This document shows positions 55,817 through 64,000 of a stretch of 64,000 bases of DNA, piece by piece. Source of the DNA: Onthophagus taurus (Eukaryota; Arthropoda; Insecta; Coleoptera; Scarabaeidae); the NCBI RefSeq assembly GCF_036711975.1, contig NC_091966.1, positions 4,471,501-4,535,500 on the forward strand, given 5' to 3'. How positions within the stretch are numbered: position 1 is the first letter of the stretch; each line of letters opens with the position of its first letter. The translations under genes and the position numbers were made by a program. The notes beneath the pieces were generated by a model, which saw only the letters and a list, made by a program, of their open reading frames with translations, made no database searches and was not told the origin of the DNA.

Positions 55817-56340
55817 AAAATCAGAAAGCCGTCATCTTCTCGTCGATGAGTAATTAAAAAAGGCAGCAGCAGGAAAATGGTAAAGTTAGAGAAAAATAAT
55901 TATTAAAAAAGAATTTTTTGGGTGGGTGAAAAATGATTGGGTTTAGGCAGTAAACGTAAATAATGTAATTTCGCCAAATCTAAGTACAAATGAAGAAAAA
56001 ACATTTTTATAATTAACGAAAAGTGAAAAATATCAACCAACGGGTAACAAATAAAAAGAATTAATTAAAGGAAAATTCAATTTTCTGTCCGTACAAGAAA
56101 AAAAAAACGAAAAAAATTTTTTTTTCACTTAAATAGAATTAAAAAATACGTGTCTACTTAGAAATAAACGTTTCTTTTTTCTTCTTTTTGCATATCCTTG
56201 TCGTAAGAAAAGAGAAAGTTCGAAAAGATGTAATTAATTTTTTAAGATAAAAAGATGATGAGAAAATCATGAAAAGTAATTGTGATACTTTTTTTTTCGA
56301 TTATTGTAAAGAAAGGTTTATTTCAATAAAGTTATTCTTT
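55817..56340 (+). other. PAN3 3' UTR
   Basis: AT-rich sequence after the TAG stop. A likely poly(A) signal AATAAA lies at 56325-56330, followed by a T-rich stretch (GTTATTCTTTATTAAACCC). Confidence 0.6.
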
Positions 56341-57372
56341 ATTAAACCCAATCATTTTTTTTCCTACTCCAAACAAAAATTTTTGAAATACTACAAAAAT
56401 AAACTAAATGGGATAAAAATAAATAAAAACGTACATTAAAATAAAAAATAAAAATAGTACAATATACAGTACCACTGATTAAAGATTAAAAAATAATTAA
56501 AAAAAAAAAAAAAACGAATTGATATTTGTATTAAATTTAGAATTTTTAGTATTAAAAAATTTTTAGATGAGAAAAAGAATAGTAAAATGGGACAATATTT
56601 TTTAATTTTTATTACGTAATTATTTTAATTTTTAATTCTTTTTAGTGTAACAATTTTTTTTGCTTTAATCCGTGGTATTCTACTTCTCCTAAAAAAAGAC
56701 GACGAATTGATCTGTATATTTTGTTATTATTTTAACGTTAAATGTGATTTAAAGTGTTAAGCAAATCTCAAAAGAAAAGATATAATAAAGCCCCCCCCCA
56801 AAAAAAAAAAAGTAAACGCGTTGTTGGCAGGATACTCAATAATAATGATATTTTTGGGAATTTCTACTACTATTTTCGTTCGTGTACAACAACAAACTAA
56901 AATAAAATAATGATATGGAATAATTTCTAATTTCATTTAAAAAAAAATAAGAAGATACAAAATAATAAATAAATCGTGCGATGTACTTTTTTATTTGTAA
57001 CACTGTATATTATAGTATTACGCTATAAATTATTTTCAATAAAGATGTTTATAATATTTTTTTTATTTTTCTATTGCAACTTTAAATATTTGTTACTCCG
57101 AACATTAATTAATCCTTTCGTTCCAGTTTTATTTATCCTTTCATTCAACAAGAAGATTTACAAAAAAATATTTTTTTTCTATAGCTTAGAACCGGATAAT
57201 TACGCAACTTGGAACTTCATAGATTAATCTCCAATCTTTTAATTGGTTGTGTAACTTATCCTAAAAGCAAGTTTAAGCGTTTTAAGAAATATTTGAGATA
57301 AAATAATATGTAATGCAAAGAAATTGAAGAATTAATTAATGATTAAGTAAACAACAACAACTGTATTGATAT
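56341..57372. other. AT-rich spacer downstream of PAN3
   Basis: Long A and T runs and a C9-A11 type tract near 56793. An 83-codon frame near 56976 is composed of phenylalanine, isoleucine and leucine from AT-rich sequence. It is not credible as a gene. Confidence 0.45.
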
Positions 57373-58745
57373 ACAGCTGTTTCGATGACTCGGGGAATAA
57401 ATTTAACCACATATACTAGAGTGAAAATGATGACGATTCATGTAAAAAAAAATTAGTAAAAGTCTTCAAATTTCAAAGATCAGGCCATCAAAGTTAGCAA
57501 ATTTTAACACATTTTTCCAAATATCTTAAACACTATTTAAAGTAAAGCGCTGAAATTTGGTACAGTATAAATCAATGTCATGTAAAACCTGTTAAGCAAT
57601 TTATGAGTTGGATCGGTCCGCGAGCACAATGCTATATCGGCTGTTCCTAAAGTTTGTTTGCTCAGAGCTTTTTATTCTATCATAACCCTACATTAATTTT
57701 TGCAGTTTCTAATAGTAAATTTAGTTTAGAAACTTTTATTACTCTTAAGCACCCTTCACACGATCAATATATATTGTCTATAAAATATTGTCAATATGGC
57801 CAATAAATATTGACAAACTGTAATTGCCTCAGGTTATCAATATTTATTGACAATCTACTTAGTTTTGTGTTGACATTCAAAGATGTCATACCGTCAAAAA
57901 GTTTGTGTAGTTATTATTTTAGCTTTAACAATAGAACGCTGGAAGAAAAAAGAGAATATGGGCTAGGGAATGGCTTCTAAAGAGAGACGTTTTCTCAAAT
58001 GAATTTGTTGAATGAGGTTTGCGTATCTACTCCAAAAGATTTTCAAAACTTCTTTCGCATGACTAACGCTTGTAGGAGTGTCAATATTTATTGTCAATAT
58101 ATCAAATATTTTCGTTTTCGTCAAACCATCCCATCAATATTTTCCATATGTCAATATGGAAATATAATATGTCAATCTTTCTACTCACACGTTCAATAAT
58201 ATTGTCAGTACTCAGATATTGACAATATATATTGATCGTGTGAAGGGCGCTTTAGATAATATTGGTAAAAATCACCATTTTCGTGTTAAATGCAAAAATG
58301 TTGGGTTCCGATTTCAATAATAGCACTAAAAAAATCTAAGTTTTTGAACATTTTTTTAGTATTTTTTATTACTTGTCTTGTTAGTTTATGTACTTTTTTT
58401 TATTATTCCTGTTAGTGTTGTCGTTTTTTTGTTTATTTTTAATTTATTGTTTTTGGATTCTTTTATTAAACCAACTAAAAGAAATTAAAAATGTGATTTA
58501 GCTAAATCTACACTTGGCATGTTGCATACATAATAGTTATGACAGCTGAGTTGGATTTTCACTTGCCACTACCAATTCAGATTATTTATTATTTTTTTTT
58601 TTGTGTTATTGAATTCGGAGCCTAATATTTTTGTATCTAATATGAAAACGGTGTTTTTTTATCAATATTCTCTACGAATGATAAAAGTTTCTAAACTAAA
58701 TTTACTATTAGAAACTGCAAAAATAAATGTATAGTTATGATTAGA
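57373..58745. mobile_element. Foldback element of the ACAGxxTGTTTCGxTGACTCGG family, right end truncated
   Basis: The left arm begins CAGCTGTTTCGATGACTCGG. It shares with the copy at 62829-63946 the segments CCACATATACTAGAGTGAAA and TTTCTAATAGTAAATTTAGT. The right arm holds the inverse (ACTAAATTTACTATTAGAAA near 58697) and stops near 58745, about 240 bases short of the expected end. A Harbinger element is inserted at 57748-58251. Confidence 0.8.
57748..58251 (+). mobile_element. PIF/Harbinger deletion derivative with HARBI1-like coding remnant
   Basis: The ends AGCACCCTTCACACGATCAA and TTGATCGTGTGAAGGGCGCT are inverted repeats flanked by the 3-bp target duplication TTA, as in PIF/Harbinger. 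The centre (about 57945-58070) encodes RIWAREWLLKRDVFSNEFVE and, after a stop, CVSTPKDFQNFFRMTN. These resemble the N-terminal part of HARBI1-type nucleases. The catalytic part is deleted. Confidence 0.85.
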
Positions 58746-58933
58746 GACCGGATAAAAAAGTGTAAAAAAACTGGAAAAAAGTGCTTAAAAAAGCATGAAA
58801 ATCTTAAACAAAAAGTTCCTAAAAGGCATACAATCTGTTAAAAAAGCATAGAATAAACAAAATTAAGCAAAAAACGATAATAGAGAAAATAAATAAAAAT
58901 TTGTTATAATGATGATAATAATATATTTAATAT

Positions 58934-59527
58934 TTATATTTTACAATTTATTGCGTTTACATATCTGGAAAAACTACATTCAACATCTACACTTGTTATT
59001 GGTGCATATTTAAATTTTGGTATAATCGCTGGATCTATTTCAAAATCGCAATGTTCCGCACCATTTAAAATAGTAGATATTTTGTACAATGTCTGGAATC
59101 CTTCATTCTTTAAGAGAGTTTGAATCACTTTTTCTTTTACTATTTGACCAATAGATCCTGGGACACTATTTGCTGCCGCTTCAAAATTTTTTATAATATT
59201 TACGGATTCTACTAAGGGTAGCTGCTGTTTTTCTAAAAATTGAATACACTGACTTACAAATTTAAAATGACTTTTAATAAAAGCCAATTGTTGTGCAAGT
59301 TCGGGTATTTTTAGAACTCTCTGACATTCTTCAATAGATTTGCTTTCTGTACTTTGAAATTCAAGTATTATGCCTTGAAATTCTTTAAAATGATCGGCAT
59401 AGTACATGGCAGCATCTAGCCAAGTTCCCCATCTTGTTAAAACTGGTGGTGGGGGTAATGGCATTTTTATAAAGTCATGGCCAATTATGGTTTCCATTAG
59501 AAAAATTACAAGTGTGTTATAACTCAA
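58934..59527 (-). mobile_element. C-terminal hAT-like transposase fragment (open, 197 codons)
   Basis: An open frame on the minus strand encodes VLTRWGTWLDAAMYYADHFK, a long helical middle region, and FKYAPITSVDVECSFSRY near the end. These match hAT-superfamily transposases, whose C-terminal dimerisation segment has a SxxxERxFSxx pattern (here VECSFS). No BED zinc finger or catalytic N-terminal part is found upstream (59528-59800). The open frame over nearly 200 codons suggests recent decay or a captured fragment. Nothing shows expression. Confidence 0.7.
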
Positions 59528-59800
59528 AAATTATTGCTTAAATAAAAAAATCAGTTAGACTGCTTTATTAAACATGTAATACCCTACAAATTTTTCCTTT
59601 ACACATTTTTCCTAAAAACAATAATAGGTTTTCTCGAGATATCTAGTTAGCCATACATTTCATCCAAAAAACAAAAAGCTCATTAAATTGAGTTCATGAA
59701 ACTGCAATTCTTTTCCTATTTAATCGTCTCTCTATCTCCGCTAGTTTTCGAGATCTCCATACTAAACATGGAAAAAACTCACCCTGTATATATATATATA
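59528..59800. other. Spacer
   Basis: No supported feature. A (TA)n run lies at about 59788-59801, next to the CTAG palindrome remnant. Confidence 0.35.
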
Positions 59801-60010
59801 TAAGTTAACACTAGACCTAGAACTATAAACATTCGGATTTAGCCGTACGTCTCTCAAGACGGCTAACCCCGAATGATTCTAGTTCTAGGTCTTGTGTTAG
59901 TTCTAGTTTTATACTAGCAGTATCACTAGAACTAACACAAGACCTAGAACTAGAAACATTCGGAGTTAGCCGCACGTCTCTCAAGACGGCTAAACCCGAA
60001 TGTAGTTTTA
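59801..60010. repeat. Short copy of the CTAG-hexamer palindrome family (two cores)
   Basis: Two stem cores of the GTTTAGCCG / GAGTTAGCCG...CGGCTAA type occur at about 59837 and 59963. Between them are hexamer-phased arms (CTAGTTCTAGGTCTTGTGTT). It lacks the Tigger-like ends. Confidence 0.8.
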
Positions 60011-60359
60011 ACTCTTTATTTCTTGAGTTTAATAACACTTGTTTAGTGTTTAAATATGTAATTATTAATACAAATATTATTATACATTATATTAATAATA
60101 AATTATAATAATATAGTGCGGGAAGTTAGCCACACATTTTTTATTTTTAAATTTTTCATTGTTGTTCTAGATTGTTTAGAGTTGTTCTACATTGTTCCAA
60201 AGCGGCAAATACAAAAACTAAAAACACGACGAGAAAAAACGGGTTTTTTGACTAGCTCCCTATTTTTGGAAAAATTTGATTTTCTTTGTTGTTCTGGGTT
60301 GTTCTAGTTGTTCATAATAACTGAAAACCCTGCAAACCCATCGACATTTGGACACCTAT

Positions 60360-60766
60360 ACAGTGTGTTAATTAATTATCGTACCCGACGTAATAATTGC
60401 AAGTATGCAACCAATATCACAGTGCAATACGCAATATTGTGATATTGGTTGCATACTTGCAATGATGACGTCGGGTACAGTGTTGCCATATCGATGGTAT
60501 TATCTCTTTTTAGGGAATTTTTACCACCTGAAGGGAAAAAGGGAATCTTTACGTAAAAAAGGGAATTTTTGTCTATTGGTCACAGACATTTCGCACCTAT
60601 AAAATATAAGAATACATAAAATATACCTATAAGAATAGACTACACTTCACTTAACAAGCTTTTTTTTTTGGTGGAAATTTTGGTGGCTACTTCACTAGAC
60701 AGAACGGGAATATTGCTGCTGCAAAGGTGGCAACACTGGTCGGGTACGATAATAATTAACACACTG
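60360..60766. mobile_element. Palindromic MITE interrupted by a second MITE
   Basis: The ends CAGTGTGTTAATTAATTATC and GATAATAATTAACACACTG are flanked by TA on both sides (Tc1/mariner-like). Inside are GCAAGTATGCAACCAATATC and its inverse. The right part is split by the hAT-type MITE at 60478-60738. Confidence 0.85.
60478..60738. mobile_element. hAT-type MITE with 8-bp target duplication
   Basis: The ends CAGTGTTGCCA and GGTGGCAACACTG are inverted. The target duplication GTCGGGTA is exact on both sides (60470-60477 and 60739-60746). It is 261 bp with no coding sequence. Confidence 0.9.
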
Positions 60767-61420
60767 TATATTATATATTTTTCTTCCAATGACGTCACGT
60801 TTCCTACGTTATCCCGTCAGTTTGTTGGAGTTGGATAATTTTATAACTAATACTCAACGGACCTTGCCTAAGAATGTTTATGTGACTTATTAAAAATGTT
60901 TATTAATGTCATTGTAACTGTCATTTAAATGTCACTTTTGACATTTAAAATGATAAATTGAACAAAAAACCATTAATGTGACATTTGCACCAATTAATGT
61001 TGGAAATTGAAATTAAAAATAAATTATATGTACTTCTTTATAAATTAACACACCACAATACACCTATTGGTTAGATAACCAAATATACATATCTTAAAAA
61101 CACCTAAGACATCTTGACGTCACCACCTGTATGTTTACGTTAAAAAGCTACCTGTTCGCGATCCAACTACCGCTTTTTAACAGGTAAAGTTTTAATTCAA
61201 TTTATTTCATTAAAAACGAAAAATTTTTGAGTTAATCTCCCCCTCTATTATTACTCACTCTACGATCGTTCCAATTAACGTTAATTGACTAAGAACGACT
61301 CATAGTTAAAGAGATTCTTTAAAACCACGCCTGTTATGCGTCGTAATTGTTTGGAAAGGTGTGGTTCGTGGCGTTATAACGTTCATCGATTCGTTTTGTT
61401 TCGTTTATTTTAGATAGAAG
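60767..61420 (+). promoter_or_regulatory. 5' flank and leader with UTR intron of the small membrane-protein gene
   Basis: A donor (ACAG|GTAAAG) at 61185 and a T-rich acceptor (GTTTATTTTAG) ending at 61413 define a probable 5' UTR intron of about 229 bp. The exon before it (to 61184) includes CTACCTGTTCGCGATCC. The transcription start was not located. No repeat is recognised after 60766. Confidence 0.45.
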
Positions 61421-61444
61421 ATGTGCAATGGAGGATTTGTATAG
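61421..61444 (+). other. Seven-codon upstream ORF overlapping the main start codon
   Basis: The ATG at 61421 (context AAGATGTG) opens a 7-codon frame ending in TAG at 61442. It is in another frame than the main ATG at 61428 and overlaps it. Such an overlap would lower initiation at the main start if the first ATG is used. Confidence 0.5.
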
Positions 61445-61898
61445 TTATTATAATCAGAAATTTCGAGATAAAGGTCAATTCGGGGATTTTTCTACGTTTT
61501 ATATTGTTATAGCGGTAGTTACGATAATCGCCGCGATTATTTTTATAATAAACATCGTTTTGGGATGTTGTTCCGAATACAGTGAATATTGGAACGATCG
61601 ACATACAGGTGAGAAAAATTAATAACTTTAAAATTATATGGATATATAATTTTTTTTAATTTTAGGAAATCGATTTATAATTTCTTTGTGGACAAGCACA
61701 CCGCATCAACAACCGCCGTTAGATTATACTGAATTAAACACAGATCATTTACCACAAATTGTTCTCTACGAAACTCAAGAACAAACTTATCAATATAGTA
61801 ACGTTGAGTATAATCAATCGACTGAACAGGTGGCTCAACCTAAAAAAGAATCTCCCACAAAATATTTTGAGATGCAAAAGAGAGAAAGTGATATTTAA
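61428..61898 (+). CDS. Small single-pass membrane protein (137 aa, 2 exons), function unknown
   Basis: Exons 61428-61608 and 61666-61898 join in phase 1 (GT at 61609, AG at 61665) to give 137 residues. A short N-terminus (MEDLYSYYNQKFRDKGQFGD) precedes one strong hydrophobic span (FYIVIAVVTIIAAIIFIINI, about residues 24-43). A Cys pair and an aromatic acidic stretch follow (CCSEYSEYWNDRHTG). The C-terminal tail of about 75 residues is polar, tyrosine- and glutamine-rich (PPLDYTEL, YQYSNVEYNQ). There is no N-terminal signal peptide, so it is probably a type III-like membrane protein with the tail on the cytosolic side; topology is inferred. A short ATG frame overlaps its start. A second small membrane ORF lies 66 bases downstream. 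I do not recognise the family with certainty. Confidence 0.8.
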
Positions 61899-61964
61899 TA
61901 TTTGAGAATTAATTCATATCATATTAATAATTAATTTGTATTGTTAAAAAAATTAAGGTTAAAA

Positions 61965-62126
61965 ATGTTACATGTATATTGGCCAGTTACAGCTTGTTTA
62001 ACTTTGGTCCTTATTGTGGGGGTGATAATGACCATTCTTAAATATGGTCCAAAGTTGTGTAAGACAAGGCACTATGCTTACACGCGAGAAGATGAGCATT
62101 ATCAGCCCCCAAGAGAGATAATTTAA
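61965..62126 (+). CDS. 53-residue single-pass membrane microprotein ORF
   Basis: The ATG at 61965 (context AAAATGT) opens a 53-codon frame ending in TAA. The predicted peptide starts MLHVYWPVTACL, has one membrane span (TACLTLVLIVGVIMTILKYG), and then a basic to acidic tail (KLCKTRHYAYTREDEHYQPP) of the kind seen in short regulatory membrane peptides. Composition is protein-like, unlike the AT-rich chance frames around it. It begins 66 bases after the stop of the 137-residue gene on the same strand. It could be a second cistron of that mRNA or a small separate gene. A candidate acceptor (AAATTAAG) at about 61958 would not keep the upstream frame. Evidence is from sequence character alone. Confidence 0.55.
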   Translation: MLHVYWPVTACLTLVLIVGVIMTILKYGPKLCKTRHYAYTREDEHYQPPREII

Positions 62127-62497
62127 GAGATGTAAGAAAGAATCTCATTTAAATCCGTCCGTACTTTTTAACAACATTTTATTAACTTAGGATACATATT
62201 TTTTTGTATCATCTTAAAGAAAATGAATATTTTAAAATTAGTACAAACGCAATTTCATTTCTTAAAAATAATCTCGGTTGTTTTTAAGAATAATGTTCGT
62301 GCTTAACATTTTTATTAATTAAGATGAAGAATTTTTTAAAAGTTAGAATCAAATTTTTGATATTTTATTATTTTTATAATATGTACTAACATTTTTTTAA
62401 TAAATAAATTTATGTAAATTTTTTGGTATTTTTAACTCTGTATTTATCAAAGCTTTTTTTATCACATCTTAGTATTATAGATTATTTCAGTCATATA
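62127..62497. other. 3' flank of the small membrane-protein locus
   Basis: AT-rich sequence with AATAAATAAAT near 62400 as a plausible poly(A) signal region. No other feature was recognised. Confidence 0.45.
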
Positions 62498-62665
62498 CAG
62501 TGTATTAATTAATTATCGTATCCCACGTCATTATTGCAAATATGTAACCAATATTACAGTATTGGTATTACAATACGAAAATCATGTTTACGTATACTTA
62601 CTGTGTGATATTGGTTGCATACTTGCAATGATGACGTCTGGTACGATAATTAATTAACACACTGT
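62498..62665. mobile_element. Palindromic MITE
   Basis: The ends CAGTGTATTAATTAATTATC and GATAATTAATTAACACACTG are flanked by TA. The inner arms (CAAATATGTAACCAATATTA against GATATTGGTTGCATACTTGC) are inverse copies with some divergence. Same family as 50103-50258 and 60360-60766. Confidence 0.85.
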
Positions 62666-62828
62666 ATGTGAATGATTTATATTGAAGAACAATAACATAA
62701 GTATGCGTGATATATTTTAGCCTTACAACTGATGAATAAATTTTTATACAGAATGTCTTGAAATGACGTGTACAACGGAGGACCACAAGTACCTTGACCA
62801 AAAATATAATGATTTAACTAAACTTATC

Positions 62829-63946
62829 TACAGGATGTTTCGGTGACTCGGGGAACAAATGTAACCACATATACTAGAGTGAAAATGATGACAATTCATG
62901 TAAAAAAGAATTAGTAAAAGTCCTCAAATTGCAAAGATACAGGCTATCAAAGTTAGAAAATTTTAACACATTTTTCTGAATATCTTAAACACTATTTATG
63001 GTAATGCGTTGAAATTTGGTACAGTGTAAACTAATATCACGTAAAATCATTAATCAATTTTTGAGTTGGATCGGTACTCGGGAACAATGCTATATTGACT
63101 GTCCCTAAAGTTTGTTTGCTCAGAACTTTTTTATTCTATCATAACCCCACATTTATTTTTACAGTTTCTAATAGTAAATTTAGTTTAAAAACTTTCAACA
63201 CTCTTAGAGAATATTGATAAAAACCACCGTTTTCGTATTAAATGAAAAAAATGGTAGGCTCTGAATTCAATAACACTACAAAAATAAAAATAAATAAATA
63301 ATCTGATTTGGCAATGACAAGTGAAAATGCAACATGTCCAAGTGTAGATTCAGTTGAATCATATTTTTAATTTGTTTTAGTTGGTTTAATAATAGAATCC
63401 AAAAACAATAAATTAAAAATCAACAAAAATAAACAAAAAAACTACAACACTAACAGGAATAATAAAAAAAGTACATAAAATAACAAGACAAGTAATAAAA
63501 AATATTAAAGGAAATGTTCAAAAACTTAGATTTCTTTTTTTAGTGCTATTATTGAAATCGGAACCCAACATTTTTGCATTTAACACAAAAACGGTGATTT
63601 TTATCAATATTATCTAGGACTAATAAAAGTTTCTAAACTAAATTTACTATTAGAAACTGCAAAAATAAATGTAGGGTTATGCATTGTTCCCGCGGACCGA
63701 TCCCACTCATAAATTGCCTAACCATTTTACACGACATTGATTTATACTGTACCAAATTTCAGCGCTTTACTGTAAATAGTATTTAAGATATTTGGAAAAA
63801 TGTGTTAAAATTTCCTAGCTTTGATGGCCGGTATCTTTGAAATTTGAAGACTTACTAATTTTATTTACATGAATCGTCATCATAGTATATATATATCTAG
63901 TATATGTGGTTAAATTTGTTCCCCGAGTCACGGAAACACCCTGTAT
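62829..63946. mobile_element. Complete foldback element with inverted arms of about 450 bp
   Basis: The left end TACAGGATGTTTCGGTGACT and right end GTCACGGAAACACCCTGTA are inverse copies. Complementarity continues through CCACATATACTAGAGTGAAA / TATATCTAGTATATGTGG and AAAGTTTGTTTGCTCAGAAC on the left, up to the central region around 63290-63520. The right arm is less well conserved near its own inner part. No open frame of note is present. Confidence 0.85.
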
Positions 63947-64000
63947 ATACAAAATTGCTTAGTTTACTCGTTAGAAGGCTTTGAAAATTCATGATGAATC

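Noticed and set aside
56976..57227. 83-codon Phe/Ile/Leu-rich frame
   Set aside because: Explained by extreme AT content. No start context, splice sites or motif support it.

Overview
The window is AT-rich animal DNA with small spliced genes and introns packed with transposable elements. Gene content (PAN3, TARBP1, a KIF20-type kinesin), intron style and repeat types point to an insect. A beetle is my best guess, but it is an inference from general character and not proved by any one sequence.

Five or six protein genes, all on the + strand, can be assembled exon by exon with GT-AG splice sites and matching phases. They are: (1) a 434-residue multi-pass membrane protein of unknown function (2154-5313, 6 exons); (2) a kinesin-6/KIF20-like mitotic motor of 671 residues (9967-15105, 3 coding exons); (3) TARBP1, a SpoU/SPOUT tRNA 2'-O-ribose methyltransferase of 1152 residues (18695-29757, 5 exons); (4) a single-exon 129-residue acidic/basic protein of unknown function (34851-35240); (5) PAN3, the pseudokinase subunit of the PAN2-PAN3 deadenylase, 663 residues (35969-55816, 10 exons); (6) a 137-residue single-pass membrane protein (61428-61898, 2 exons), followed after 66 bases by a 53-codon single-pass microprotein ORF (61965-62126). 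The genes do not form one pathway. Two act on RNA (tRNA modification, mRNA deadenylation) and one in cell division.

Most of the rest is mobile or repetitive DNA. Region by region: satellite and a LINE fragment (1-1370); a CTAG-hexamer palindromic element in gene 1 intron 2; LINE-in-LINE within a minisatellite (5510-8985); a 362-bp tandem repeat in the kinesin intron; a LINE fragment and a tandem array of a 302-bp inverted-repeat element between kinesin and TARBP1; a LINE with a clear 14-bp target duplication inside a foldback element in TARBP1 intron 1; a pogo/Tigger-like palindromic element in TARBP1 intron 3; LINE debris from 30330 to 34450; a four-level nest in PAN3 intron 4 (mariner-like > piggyBac > hAT > foldback); a roughly 303-bp satellite with higher-order structure in PAN3 intron 8; and MITEs, Harbinger, hAT and foldback elements from 57373 to the end.

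The most interesting signals are repeated hammerhead-ribozyme-like motifs (9204-9246, 43382-43422, 45449-45489, 55254-55294), the four-level transposon nest, the higher-order satellite, the flipping palindromic cores of the CTAG element, a duplicated copy of the TARBP1 5' end behind the kinesin gene, and the possible two-cistron small membrane protein locus. No tRNA, rRNA or CRISPR array was seen.
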